From contig JAUTDP010000012.1 of assembly GCA_033439795.1 (NCBI GenBank), positions 1,550,001 through 1,614,000 of the forward strand: DNA of 64,000 nucleotides. The letters run 5' to 3'. The stretch's first letter is position 1. Each line of letters starts with the position of its first letter. The position numbers were made by a program, and so were the translations under genes. Shown here piece after piece: positions 1 through 12,169 of this stretch. A model generated the notes under the pieces. The model had not been told where the DNA came from. It saw only the letters and a list, made by a program, of their open reading frames with translations, and did not search any database. Origin of the DNA: Sordaria brevicollis (Eukaryota > Ascomycota > Sordariomycetes > Sordariales > Sordariaceae).

Positions 1-2965
1 ATCTATAGTTTCCTCTCCTAAAGAAAGGTAATTTTTATTATCCTTATTAATTTTAATGCTTTTTATAAATTTTTTGTTGTTTTCCTCTGGATTTATTTTA
101 ATAAATTTATAAGGCGATTTATTTATTAGAGTAGATTCTTGGGTATTATTTGCGATAATGGGGTAAGTAATTATAATAGGGGAATTAAACCCGCTGTCCG
201 AAGGCGTCTATTTATTCCTTAATAGCGAAGAAAATATTAATTCTTATTCTTCTTATAGTAAGGCAAGTACGAGCGGTTCTAACGTTAATATAATCTATTA
301 TAACGCTAGTATCTTTAATAAATAGAAGACTAAGTAGGATTTCGTAACGAGGGAGTTAATTCCGAGTGATTATAAAGTATACTTTCCGACCTTTATCGAA
401 TAAGAAGATATCTTCTATTATTTTACCTTTAAATTGCACCCTTCCGTTATTAGAGTTAATATTAGCAATCGTATAGTTCATATTATTAAAATTGAATTTA
501 TTGACTAAATTAGTAAATATAGTATTAATTTCCGCACCGCTATCTAAAAGAGCCGTAACCTTTTCGCCACTTTTAGATTTAATACTAATTATTAGTGTGA
601 AAAGGTTTTATATACGCGTAATTTCCTTATTAAGTAGTGACTTTTCGCTATAAAATATAATTTAAAAATCCTTCTTATAAATTCGAATTGGTTTGTTTTT
701 AAGTACCGTCTTAGGATCTACGACTTAATGGTAGGATTAATACATTTACGCGGCGAGGATGTCGCTGAACTTCTTCTTCTAATCTTTATATAATAGCTCC
801 TTAAGTACCGTAATAATAGTATTAATTTATAAATTGTACGGACGGAATTAATTAGCTTCTAAGCTATTATTTTTTATAGCGCTACCGTCGTACATTAATT
901 GAGGGGCTTCCTTAAGGGCCTTCTAATAGCACTTAAGGTCAACTAATTCTTTGAATAATTGACCGGACTCGGGAATAGCTATAATTACATCTTCGAAAAT
1001 AATTTATAGCTTAGCACCTATAGTCTTGCTAATAATCGGGCAATTCTCTTTAATCTAAGCAATTTTGTGATTTATATAATCCTCAAAGCTATTAAAGTCC
1101 TTAAGCTTAAAGACGGATTCATTAATTAGAAGTTTCTGAATTTCAATTGGAGATTCGTTTATAGGTTTTAGCGATTTGGCGGCGGCGGTAGGAGCTAATT
1201 CTAGTTAAGGAGCCGGTTTAGATACGGTTTTAATTATCGCTATTCGTACATCTTTTTAATCCGTTATATCCTCTATACGAGGGTTAAAATTTGGCCTTCT
1301 TACGGGTAGTAATCGTAACTTCTCCCTTCGACTTATATTAGAAGGGGGTTTACGAGGAGTTATTAATCTTCTCCGCGTTTAAGTAAGCGTAGTAATAGCT
1401 TCCCTCTTTATAATCTACTTTAGGATTTAAAATATTAAGAAAGACTTTTAAATAAAAGGAAGAAGAGACGTTAAATATGGACCAATTAGGTTGCAATTGG
1501 TCTGGAGAGATAATTCGTTAATTAAGATTATATTATTCTAAAGATTAGCTCGGCGACGATTTTAAACCTTTCGCCACTTTTACTAATATTTTAGCTCTAA
1601 GAGATTAAAGTTAGGGGTAAACTTATTGGGATGAGCTTCGGTTTCCTATTCCCGGAATTTATTATACTTAGGGTGCTCGTTATAGCAAGCTATACGGGAT
1701 TTGAATATATCTCCAAAGCGGTTTATACGAGAAGCAATAGAAATTATATCGTTCGGAATATACTATATTAACCTAATATTATTTCCTAAGTAGAATTGCT
1801 ACTTGCGGCCTTATTCCTTATTAGCCTTAACTTAATAAATCCATCCCTTATTTATATAATAGTCCTTATCCTTGTATTAATATTAAATATAGCTAAGTTA
1901 TCTATATTAATAGTAGGTTATATTTTCCGTTAACTGAGTTTATTTAGTCGACTATACTATTATAATATTAATTTAAGGAGTATAATTACTCTTAAGGAGA
2001 TTTCGGAAACGATTCTCAAGATTCTCAACTTACTGGTTCGCTACTTTAGTATAAGTAATTTACATATTTTAAAGGCTCTTGGTTAGAACGTCTATAATAA
2101 TAGGTTCCTTAATAGTTTCCTATTTAACGGTCGTAATTTTCTTCTTATTAGAATCCTTTTTACTATTAGAAGTCTTAGTCTTAGTAGTAGTAGTCTTCTC
2201 TATTACTTTATTATTTTCATCGCTATTACTATCGCTAAAGGAATTAGAAGAGCTACTAGAATTGGAGTCGGAATTGCTATCTTCCTTTCGATAATAAGTA
2301 GTAATCTAGTTGGAAAGCTTCATAGAAAAATTAATCTACGTTATTTTAAAGAACTTATCTTCATCTTTACCGAAATAAGCAATGAGATTAATACAGTAGC
2401 AGTAAAGTAGTTTCTTATAGAAGCGTTTAATTACTAACCTTTCGATAACTTCCTAATCAATCTGCTTTTGCCGAACTAATAGCTAATAATATTTAAGAAT
2501 AATATTATTAACGGCTTTCTTATTATTTTCGATACGCTTGCGGTAGAAGTCCTAGAGCTTATTTACGTTAGAATCTATTTATTCCGGGTCGTAAGCATAA
2601 TAAGTAGTACGGAATTCATTATAGAACCTTACCTACGTAACGGGTTCGTTCTCTTTCTTAATAGAGCGGATAATACCCTTAGTAATATTTCGGGATTAAG
2701 GTTTATACTATCGGTACTATGCGTTAATCTTTTCTTCGTTATTACGCTATTTAACGAAGTTCGTTCTATCCTCGAAGTTTAGGAAGAATTTAATAATATT
2801 CTTATTTTTAAACTTCTTTTTAAAATTGAGGTCCTTCGAGGAATATATAGGGAACGTTATAATTATCTAATTTAGAGCGGGGTTAGGGTTCTATTATTAA
2901 TCCTAATTACTACCATCCTTATTTTCGGGATGAATTTAGTGGTTAGAAATTTAATTAGAGCTCAT
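1..2965 (-). pseudogene. Element D: RIP-affected retrotransposon gag-pol, cut by window start
   Basis: A long minus-strand reading frame opens at an ATG at 2965-2963 and runs left past the window edge, broken almost only by TAA/TAG, as expected when CAA, CAG and TGG codons are hit by RIP. The first part reads as a charged, Asn/Lys-rich Gag. Near 536-544 the frame gives LLDSGAEIN, the retropepsin active site with its catalytic D-S-G intact. Order is therefore Gag then protease, with reverse transcriptase and integrase expected to the left outside the window. The element is less mutated than its neighbours: the protease motif survives. Superfamily is probably Ty3/Gypsy, but reverse transcriptase order cannot be seen. 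The right-hand LTR should lie between 2,966 and about 4,600; its partner is outside the window, so its ends cannot be fixed. Confidence 0.75.
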
Positions 2966-4639
2966 TATATTTAGGGGGGAAGAGGGTAAGGAATATATAG
3001 GAGGTATAAGGGGAGATAAATAAAGAAGCGAAGAAGTGAATATAGAAAAGGGATTAGTAAATATAATAGGTAGATTGATTGCTAATTAAGAATTATTATA
3101 AGTAGAAACTATTGACTTTAATACTAATATCGACGAATATCCTATTAGTTTATTATTAATAAGGGATACGAAATAGTAAAAAGTATTCGGGGGGAACCTT
3201 TTATTAAATAGACGCTAATATAAAGTACCGCTATATCCTTATACGAAATTTAGCCCTTCACCGGTAGAGGACAAATTATACTTTAATTAATATCGAATAA
3301 TATAATATATATCGGACTTAATTAAATAGACTACTATATACCAGCGTAAGGGGGTTTAAGGCCGTTAAATAAGCATACTACATCCTAAAAATTCCGACGA
3401 CGCGTATTAAAATAAAGTTCTTGGAACTGTTAAATAAGCATTTTATATATTCGAAGCCCCGGCGCCGGTTACTATTCGCTTACATATACCCTTCTACTGG
3501 ATTTACGCAAAGTGCTAATTTAATATTAAAATTGGGGCGAGGTTTTTAATTTAATAATATTTACTTCAATTATTAGCCTTAGAATTGGGAATTTATTATC
3601 AAATCTTCGGCTAATCGGTTATCGTTCGCTTAGTATCGAAAATTGTAAGTCTTTTGGGTCTGTAATTTGTTCCTAATCTAATTTCTAGGGACGCTTCTAT
3701 AGCGTATAATAGCTAGCATCAAGAGGGTTATAATTACGTTTACGCTTATCCTATATACTACTTCATCTTTGCAACGAATCCCGCGGTATATTTAGGATAG
3801 TATATTTTTAGTTCTATTTCGATATTTATTCTCTATTATTCTTTTCTCACAACCAACGGATTACCAAAATTCTTAGTCTTGTCGTTTTAAAGTATTAAGT
3901 CCGCTTTAACTAATTTGGTTGGAAGTTTGAAATTTAATTTCGTCCTTATTACTATTTAAAATAGGGAAGAAAAATAACCCCAAATAATTATTACCACTAT
4001 AATAATTGGGAAAGGAGCTATATTAAAAACTTCTAATAAAATTAAAAGAGTAAAGAGGGGAATAGATTTGTAGGGGAGAAAGGAGCAATTTAATAGTAGG
4101 AATATCTTTTTCGACTTAATTGTATTTTTTCTTTTATTTATTATAGAGGTAGGGTTAGGAAGTTTTAAAGATTTGATTAAGGAGTTGATTTTTACCAAAT
4201 TGAAGAAGATTTTTATTTCAAAGATTAAATGAAGTTTAATTATTATTCTAGTAAAAGTTGCCTGACCTTCTTTTTTTGTTTCTAATTACCCTTCTCTCCT
4301 TTTATTCCTTTAGAGCTTTCCTTCTGTCTATATGAAAGTCCGAAATTTATTCTACAGCTTTCTTTCTTAATTTGTTCAATATATTATTATTATATTTCCT
4401 TCAAATTAGTTCATTATGATATATCCTTGTCTTGTACCTCTTTTCTTAGATTATGATTAGGGAAAATCCCTGGAAGAATTCTTCTAGAATGAAAAACTAC
4501 GAAAAATTTTCGAAAAAATACGGAAAAAATCTGCTGTCTAGCCGTGTACCCTTGTACCTGTTTATCCGCCCCATCTCAATATTATTACGTTCGGACCGAT
4601 TGGTTTTTTATTAAGGTCGATATTAGTAGGAACGTTTAC
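2966..4639. other. Leader/LTR region of element D, no gene seen
   Basis: This 1.7-kb stretch lies upstream of the minus-strand Gag and should contain the 5' leader and LTR of element D. Base composition is mixed, with segments that keep CA and TG dinucleotides (for example about 4,430-4,570). An open frame at 3956-4198 (minus, 80 codons) has biased Lys/Ile/Leu content and no recognisable domain, so it is not called. No second LTR copy is present in the window to mark the borders. Confidence 0.4.
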
Positions 4640-6825
4640 AGTATATACGTTTTTTAATTAAAAATTAAATAAAATAAGAAAAAAATCCCCGGAATAGGTA
4701 AAATCTTCTTAATAACTATTAAATTTATTTATTTTTTATTAAAATTAATAATTTTAATAAAGAAGAAATATAAATTAATAAAAGTAAAAATAACTGTTAT
4801 AATTTAAATATTACGGAAATTAAGGAAGATAATCCAATTTAATACGCATCCGGTTAATATTATTATTAACTATATATTTATAATTAAAATCGTTAAATAT
4901 ACGTCGTTAAAAATAATAAATTTATTAAAGGCGAATTTAAAATTAATTAATACGGTTAATTAAACCTCTTAATTTTAATTTAATATTTTTTATATCCCTA
5001 GAAAATTGAATATTATACCCAATATATTATTAAAGTTACCTATTAACGAACCGTCTAATGAAGATAATACATTAAACGAATTCGTAAATATTTAATTATA
5101 TTCTTTCTAATAGGAAGACGTAAATATTTATATCTTCTTTAATCGAAATAAAAATAGCGATATTCGTATTATAAAACTTATTATTACTCCCGTTTTTAAA
5201 ATAAAATTAATAGAAGCGTACCCGAATAATCCGAAATATAATAAAATTATTAATATAATTTAGAAAGTAAATTAATTTAAATATATTTATATAAAACGGA
5301 TAAGGAAGCGCCTTAATTTATTAATTAAACTTTATATATATATTAACGGATTCTTATATTATATAAATTATTAGGACGTTAAAAAGTTATATATTTTTCG
5401 TTTATATATATAAATATTATTAGAAATAATTTACGATTAGAAATATTATTTTAATATTAATAAAATAATAGACAATTTATTTTGATTTTATATTCGTTAA
5501 AAGGTATAAATGGTACGTAAATACGTTAAATTTTACGAAATTTGCCGTTAAAATTAGAAGGATAAATAAATTATTTTAAGGGAATTTATATTTATTAAAA
5601 TATTATTAAAATTATTTTATACAATTATTATAAATTTTATAACCGATATACCCCCCGTACCGTTAACCGAAATTATATAGAGTATTAAGGGTTATAAAAC
5701 GCTTAATACTATATATATAATTACTTATAAATTTAATAAGAAAGTATTATTATTAGTAGAATATTCGATATTCGGAATAGCGTAATAAATAATTATATTA
5801 TTACGGATATTTAAATTATATAATTAGGGTTTACTTATTACGATTATTAATAATAAAGACCCTAAATTTATTTCGGTAATATAGAAAGGAATTTTTAAAG
5901 TATTAATAATTAATTTACTATTTTCGATTATTTATTATACCCAAACCGACGATTAATTGGAGCGAATAAATTAGACGGTTAAATTCGTAATTTATATATA
6001 ATATATTACGGATAATCGTTTATAGCTACATATATTAATAATTTTGTAATATTATTTGAATAATACGGTATAATCGACGATTAATTTATTACTTAACGAA
6101 TTAATATACAATTTTAAATTTCGTTTAATAATTAATTTACTAGTTCTTTAGCGAAAGGAAGCGGCAATAACCGAATTATTAATATTATTATATTAAGAAT
6201 ATTAATCGGAAATAACCGAATTAATTAATCGAATAGGAATAGTAATAAAAAAATACTATAATGCGAAATATAATTTAATAACGTTCGAAAAGGGTAATAA
6301 AATATATTTTCGGTTAAATAAAGGGTATTATTTATTTAGAAATTTAAAGAAAAAATAATTAATAATTCGTATAGGATTATATACAATTTTAAAGAAGGTT
6401 AGCCCTTTGGCGTATAGGATTAATTTATTAATTAAATTTAGAACGTATCCTATTATTTCGATTACGTATTTATAGAAATTTAAATAGGGATAGGATTTAT
6501 TTGGACATAACGTATTATTATTAAACTTATTAAAATTAATAATTAAGAGGAATAGGAAGTTAAGAAATTAATAATTTATAATTAAAAATTTAAAAATATT
6601 TAATATTTAATTAAATAGACTAATTTTTAGGATAAGGATTATACGTAGGAACCCCGAACCGAATTTATAAAGAATTTAAAGTAAGTAATAATAAATTTCG
6701 AAAAGGAATACCCATTCGAATTATTATTCCGAAGGATAAAAAGGAAAATAATATAGAGGGTATTAAAGAAGGTTATTCGGTCTTTAAATTTACTCTAAGA
6801 ATATTTCGTTGGAAAAGGGGGGAAT
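4640..6825 (+). pseudogene. Element E: RIP-degraded Ty3/Gypsy integrase end
   Basis: One plus-strand frame from about 5,080 to 6,800, interrupted only by TAA/TAG, reads as the 3' half of a Gypsy polyprotein. A zinc-binding region lies near 5,400-5,560. The integrase core follows: ITDIPPV near 5,640 (first Asp), NNKDPKF at 5849-5869, and LE at 5957-5962 in a context corresponding to the usual YHPQTDGQSERTNQ stretch. Thirty-five codons separate the second acidic site from the final Glu, matching DD35E spacing, but that second Asp is now Asn (AAT at 5852-5854), a RIP change. A C-terminal region with PLAYRINL near 6,410 follows. The 5' half (Gag, protease, reverse transcriptase) is absent; the piece starts near 4,640 after sequence of different composition, so it is truncated. 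Confidence 0.8.
6811..6825 (+). other. Polypurine tract of element E
   Basis: GGAAAAGGGGGGAAT lies directly after the end of the integrase frame. This is the usual place and composition of the polypurine tract that primes plus-strand synthesis just before a 3' LTR. The following bases (TTAGTAAAG) would then be the start of a RIP-altered 3' LTR. Confidence 0.6.
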
Positions 6826-7397
6826 TTAGTAAAGAAATACAATATAACGGATAATTACTTTAAAACATCCGCCCTTTTTTATAAAATATTATTAAAATCA
6901 TTAATATAATAGTTCGACCGAATTATAGCCTATAATAAAATAAATATTCCGTCTAGAAATAGATTCGGAGAAATAATACGCATAGTTAAAGGAAATAATT
7001 ATTTTAGTATTAAGCGGTTATATAAAGTAATAAACGGTTACTTAGGGTAAATAATTATAATAAGGATTTATTCTAAATTTTTAAATAAATTTAGGCGTAA
7101 TTAATACTTATATATAATTTTAAGAGGGTATTTAGAAATTATTTCCTTTTAGAAAATTTCTTTTACTTTATTAACCCTTTTATAAATAACCCTATTTTAA
7201 TTATTATTCGGCTTTATAATTTTTTTCGGTAATATTCCTTTATTTTACTTTATTATTATATTAAAATAAATATTTATTAATATAATAAAGGGATTTAGCG
7301 GTAATTCTCTTATTAATTTTACTAATAATATTATACCGACGTTTAATATAATTATACCTACGTCTACTATTATTATATAGCCGTTTGTTAATTTTAT
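6826..7397 (+). other. Probable 3' LTR remnant of element E, no gene
   Basis: This is AT-rich sequence between the polypurine tract and the hairpin motif at 7,398. Its position argues for a 3' LTR, but no partner copy exists in the window to confirm the ends. No coding signal was seen. Confidence 0.35.
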
Positions 7398-7426
7398 TTG
7401 AAGCTTCGCTTCAATATAGTCTAGAG
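7398..7426 (+). repeat. Left copy of inverted hairpin-CTAGAG motif
   Basis: A stem of TTGAAGC pairs with GCTTCAA across a TTC loop (7398-7414), followed by TATAGTCTAGAG. The minus-strand copy at 22651-22680 differs at two C/T positions and by one extra G. Hairpin followed by CTAG recalls a Helitron 3' terminus, but the duplication in inverted orientation is not canonical. Confidence 0.7.
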
Positions 7427-7991
7427 AAAGTAGTATTATAACACGGAGTGAGTAGAGCGTTGAGCGTAGCTTCTTTTATAATAAGACCGTACCCTTATAA
7501 TAATCCCTGAAAATGCTATATAGTTTACCCGAAGTTTTACGTGTTGGAATTGGTTAAAATTGCGATTCCCCGCATTTTAGGCGGTTAAGATTAATTAGAA
7601 TACAAATCGTAATATAAATATACCTTATCCTAATCTACGGGTCGTTAACCTTTATTAGTAATAGGTAAGTACGTCGCAATTACTTTAAAAACTTAATTAC
7701 CGCTTACGTAAATTAGATTTCGACCGTAGTAAGTACGTATTACTTTCTAATTACCGTTTACGCGAATTCGGCGTCGATTATTCGTAAGCGATACCACCTT
7801 CTTATAGACGAATAATACTTTTTTCAATTTTTATAATAATTATAATAATCGTAGTAATTAAAACGAATAATACCTTTTCGTTTCTATTTAATAATTAAAT
7901 AATAATTATAATAATAAATTGTAATTTGTATTCTTCTATTATTTCGTTCAATTAATTAATTTTCTATAATATAATTTTTTTTTAATTAATT

Positions 7992-8310
7992 AATAGCCCG
8001 GTATCCGTCTTTACGTAGTTGTATTCGATTGCGCGTAATCGATTTTATTAAAATTATAATTCTTTTAATAAGTAGGGTATTTTTAATTATAATTTTATAT
8101 TCCTTTTATTAATATAGCGCAATACCGTTTTTTTTTTTTAATAGCCCGGTATCTATCCTTACGTAATTATATTCGGTTGCGCGCAATCGACCTTATTAAA
8201 ACTATAGCTCTTTTAGTAAATAGGGTATTTTTTATCGTAATTCCGTATTCCTTTTATTAATACAATATAGTATTAATTTTTTTAATAACCCGGCATTTAT
8301 CCTTACGTAA
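7992..8310 (+). repeat. Tandem repeat, about 146-bp unit
   Basis: Two full units and the beginning of a third start with AATAGCCCGG (7,992 and about 8,140) or AATAACCCGG (about 8,284). Each continues with a TATC-C-TCTTTACGTA-like stretch, a GCGCGTAATCG or GCGCGCAATCG core and a terminal T-run. Differences between units are mostly C/T. Spacing is about 148 then 144 bp. Confidence 0.75.
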
Positions 8311-8639
8311 CTGTAATCGCCTACGTATATATAACCCTCTTTAATCTTTAGCCCTTTTAATTAGTATAATATTTTTAATTATTTTATATGCTTTATACTT
8401 TTAAATATATTATTTATTTATAATTATCCTCTACTTATTTATCCCTTACGTATATAAATTATATTATTTTAATATAATATTAACTATTTATTTTAATTAT
8501 ATAAGTAATTACTATCGTTATATTTATTTTATATTTTAATTAACTCCCTCCTTCTAATTAGCCGCCTCCTTTTACGCAACCGCCTCTTTCTAACCAACCG
8601 TAACCGCCTTTTAATAATAAGGATAATAAAAATAATAAT

Positions 8640-10042
8640 AAAAATAATTCCTAATCGTTTATATATCGTTCCTATAAACGGGAATTACCCCTATCCGAAT
8701 TTATAAGCAAGAAAAACCCTAATAAGTTAATTTAGAACTATATCGAATACCGTAATAAGTAATATACTATTCGGTAAAGACTTTTATTAGCTGTAAAACC
8801 TCCTATAATAATCCCCGATATACCGAATACGCCGCCTCCGGTTCAGATACGTCCCACTCCGCCTCGAGCCCCGGCCCCGGCTCTAATACATCCGGCTTCT
8901 ATTCCAATTCCAATTCCGATTATATAACCTCCTCCTATAATATTAATTATCCATTATATATAATCTACTACGTATAATATTCCGTTTTAATAATTAATAT
9001 AAAATATTAATATTAACGGTTTAAATACTCTTAATTATCGTTACTAATATTAACCGAATATAATAAAAATTAAACGGATATATAATATTATTAATAGAAA
9101 TTATAAGGTCCGCCGTCGTTATAGAGAGTAAATATTTTTTACGCCGTTAATTAATATTATATAGAATCCGTATAAATAAATTTCGTCCCTTAATATATTG
9201 GGTTAAAATACTTTAATTCGATTTAATCTATTTTAACTACGGGTAATCTTATTTAATATTTATACCCCAATATAATTAAAGGTAGCCTCCCCTAATATAC
9301 GTACCCTTAACTATAATTTATTATACTTTAATTATAACGGTCCGTATAACCTTCGGCGCCCTATTAAAGTTTAGGAATTTAATAATTAATATTAATAATA
9401 TATTTATTTATATATACTACTAGTAAATATTATATAGAATATATAATTTACTTCCTATATTACTTTCCTTTTATAATAACTAATATACTTTTAGGGCCTA
9501 TATTTTGCGGATTATATCCTTATAATTTATATATACGGTACTACTACGAAAAAATAAATCCTTATAATATTAGAGAATATTATTAATAGTATTATATTAC
9601 GGACGGTTAATTTATTAGCGGCCTAAAGTAATAACTTTATTTATTATTAACCCCGGGTAATAATAATATATTATCTCCCAGTTAACGTTATTAATACGAT
9701 TTTAATTAACGTAATTTTAACTAATTATTTTCCAGATAAACTATTTTTAATTAAAACTATTTAAGCGAATACAGCGAATACTAGCCGTCGTTTCCTCTTT
9801 CTTTATATTAGCCGCGAAGCCTTTTAATTATAATTAAACGTCCCGGCGTAGAGCCTCTCTATTATATTCTACGTCCCTATAACCGTCTTTAACGCTAATT
9901 TATACCTCCTAAGCCCCCTATTCCCGATCTAAATATTTAATAAAATTATTTCGAATTTCTTTAACTAATTCCCGAAAATTTAATTAATTTAAAATATATA
10001 TTATAGCCCAATCTATAGTACTATTTATAATACCCCCCTTTA
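8640..10042 (+). pseudogene. RIP-degraded coding stretch, probable N-terminal part of the Helitron ORF
   Basis: Plus-strand frames stay free of TGA for long runs and read as protein-like sequence with Gln-type stops. About 8,800-8,960 is a GC-richer pocket that in one frame is Pro/Ala-rich (TPPPVQIRPTPPRAPAPA) and in another Ser/Gly-rich. Near the right end the frame reads PENLINLKY then PPLV up to the insertion site of element F at 10,047. Removing F and one GTTCT copy joins this frame directly to the frame at 12,170, so both sides were one ORF. The exact start and the function of this upstream portion are unknown. Confidence 0.5.
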
Positions 10043-10047
10043 GTTCT

Positions 10048-10283
10048 TGTAACGGCATAGCCGTCAGGGTCCTTATATAACGTTATAGTTACCTATTACT
10101 GGGACTGTCGCTGGCAGTCACTTATCGGTGCCATTCACCTATCGCTAAATTTGGGTATAAAACCTCGACTAGTATATCCTACCTTCCGCATTTAAAAATT
10201 TCCCTTTTTCTTTAATTTAATATTTTCGATCCAATATATATTTCGCTCTATCTTTAAACGTATAAAGGCCTCGCGCCGTTATA
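10048..10283 (+). repeat. Element F left LTR
   Basis: It is 236 bp, aligned end to end with the right LTR; differences are almost all C/T or G/A. The left half keeps CA and TG (for example GACTGTCGCTGGCAGTCAC), while the right half is RIP-saturated. Confidence 0.93.
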
Positions 10284-10949
10284 ATACTAAATTCCTTCTC
10301 TTACGTATTTACGCGTTTAAGTTGTATAGATATTAAATTCTTTTTATATATTCGTTTTAACGCTAACAATATAGATTATATTTTATATCGACCTAATTAA
10401 TCGGTATCGATACGTTTTATAATAAACGATATTAATAACTTTATAATAGAAACGTTATTATTTAATCTCTCGAATACCTAAATTTATATTACCGGTATTA
10501 TTTATAATTATAATTAAATTAGCTTCTAATTAATTAAATAATATTTTTTCTTTTCCCGTAAGAAGACTTAATTTTATAAATAAAATTAGTAATTAGGGTA
10601 TAATATTTTAACGTATTTAAGACTATAAGTACGCCTATTATTTTAATTAATTAGGAGTAAATACAAAGGTCGTAATATAAACGCAGGCGCTTTATAGTAA
10701 TTTATTATTTATTTAGGATTCGTCCTATTTATTTCTTTAAGCCTTATAATAGAGGTTTACCTTTACGTATTTATATATTCTACTTTAAACGCGCCGTTAT
10801 TTTCCTTTATTATTTTAAAAAATTATAAAATATTAAAAAACTTCCCCTTATTCTTCTACGTCGAAAATAGTAATTTTATTCCCGTAATATATTATAAGAT
10901 CGTTCGTAATTATAGCGTTGCTTCCTACTATCGATTAGGTCGTTAATAT

Positions 10950-11865
10950 TTATTATAATGAAATTAAAACTTTATATAAAAAATTTAAAGAGTAGGACGA
11001 ATCCTTCGCTGCTTTTAAAGACTTATTTTTATATAAATTAATTAAAATTATACTTTTTAATATTAATAAATTTACCGGCGTTTAATATATTTTTAAAATA
11101 TAAAAGTTTATAATAATTACGAAGCTTCGTATCGATAAAATTATATTTAATTTAGAGGAGGCCCAATTTTTCTACGTTTATTTACGTTTTAATCCGAAAA
11201 TCTAAACGCTTTTTTCTTATTTTTTTATCTAAACGGATAAATTATATATTTACGACTTTAAAATTTTATTTAAAGAGTTTATAAAATATTTCGATAATCC
11301 GAATAAAGTTTACCAAGTTTAGGAGAAATTTTAGGGATTTAAATAATAGAAGGACGAATTATTCGTTACTTTTTTTATTAAATTTAAGCGCTTCTTTTAT
11401 ATTTCTAAGGTTAATAAATAGTTTAAAGACGTTAAATTCGCTTTTATCCGCCGTACGGTAATATAAGATATTTATAATAAATTACGCCTTATTATAGCTC
11501 TTAATACTTATAATTCGTTCGTTAATAAAATTTAGAAGCTTATTAATAATAATTCTATAATTATTTCCAATTATTATAATAACTCTAATAGTAATTATAA
11601 TTACGGTTCTTCATCCTATAATAATATATATTATATTAGTAATAGAAGAGATTATATAGAAATCGGTAATATTAATATTCGTTTTAATTCCTTCGACTTT
11701 ACGTATATCTTTAAGCCCGAAGAGGATAATATTTCGTCCTAAAATTCTTATAACGACTTCGATACCTGTATTACCGAATTAGAAAATTATTACGCTAAAT
11801 AGTATTAAATAGAACTTTAATAGTTTAAAGATATAAATTTAGAATAATTAAAGGGATAAAGGGAT
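10950..11865 (+). pseudogene. Element F Gag, RIP-degraded
   Basis: One plus-strand frame with only TAA/TAG interruptions reads through a retrotransposon Gag-like domain, including NPNKVYQ, EKF-GFK, KDE, FFIKFKRFFY and FVNKI, followed by an Asn/Ser-rich low-complexity stretch near 11,540-11,640. The pattern resembles the Gag (retrotrans_gag) domains of fungal Gypsy elements. No CCHC zinc knuckle is legible, but its Cys/His codons could have been lost to RIP. There is no pol region before the right LTR. The start codon cannot be determined. Confidence 0.7.
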
Positions 11866-11928
11866 TTTTATATATATAATTAAATTTTCGGCGCTTTTAG
11901 GGCTAAAGTTTTTTCTTTAAGGGGGGAA

Positions 11929-12164
11929 TATAACGGTATAGCTATTAGGGTCTTTATATAACGTTATAGTTACTTATTATTAGGATTATCGCTAGTAGTC
12001 ACTTATCGGTGCTATTTACTTATCGCTGAGTTTGGGTATAAAACCTCGATTAGTACATTCTACCTTCCGTATTTGGAAGTTTCCCTTCTTCTTTAATTTA
12101 GTATTTTCGATCTAACGTGTGCTTCGCTCTGTCTTTAAACGTGCAAAGGCCTCGCGCCGTTATA
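11929..12164 (+). repeat. Element F right LTR
   Basis: It is 236 bp, the partner of 10048-10283. Here the left half is RIP-saturated and the right half is spared (for example AACGTGTGCTTCGCTCTGTC), the mirror image of the left LTR. The GTTCT target duplication follows at once. Confidence 0.93.
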
Positions 12165-12169
12165 GTTCT

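Larger units (their letters stand above)
10048..12164 (+). mobile_element. Element F: complete 2.1-kb gag-only LTR retrotransposon
   Basis: Two 236-bp LTRs (10048-10283 and 11929-12164) flank a 1,645-bp interior. The LTRs begin TGTAACGGC and end GCCGTTATA, originally a perfect 9-bp inverted pair before the terminal CA became TA. A 5-bp target duplication GTTCT lies at 10043-10047 and 12165-12169. A polypurine run (AAGGGGGGAA) directly precedes the right LTR, fixing the plus orientation. The interior encodes a Gag-like protein only; no protease, reverse transcriptase or integrase was found. It is therefore a non-autonomous element that would need enzymes from another Gypsy element. It is inserted into the Helitron ORF and is heavily mutated by RIP inside. 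Confidence 0.9.
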
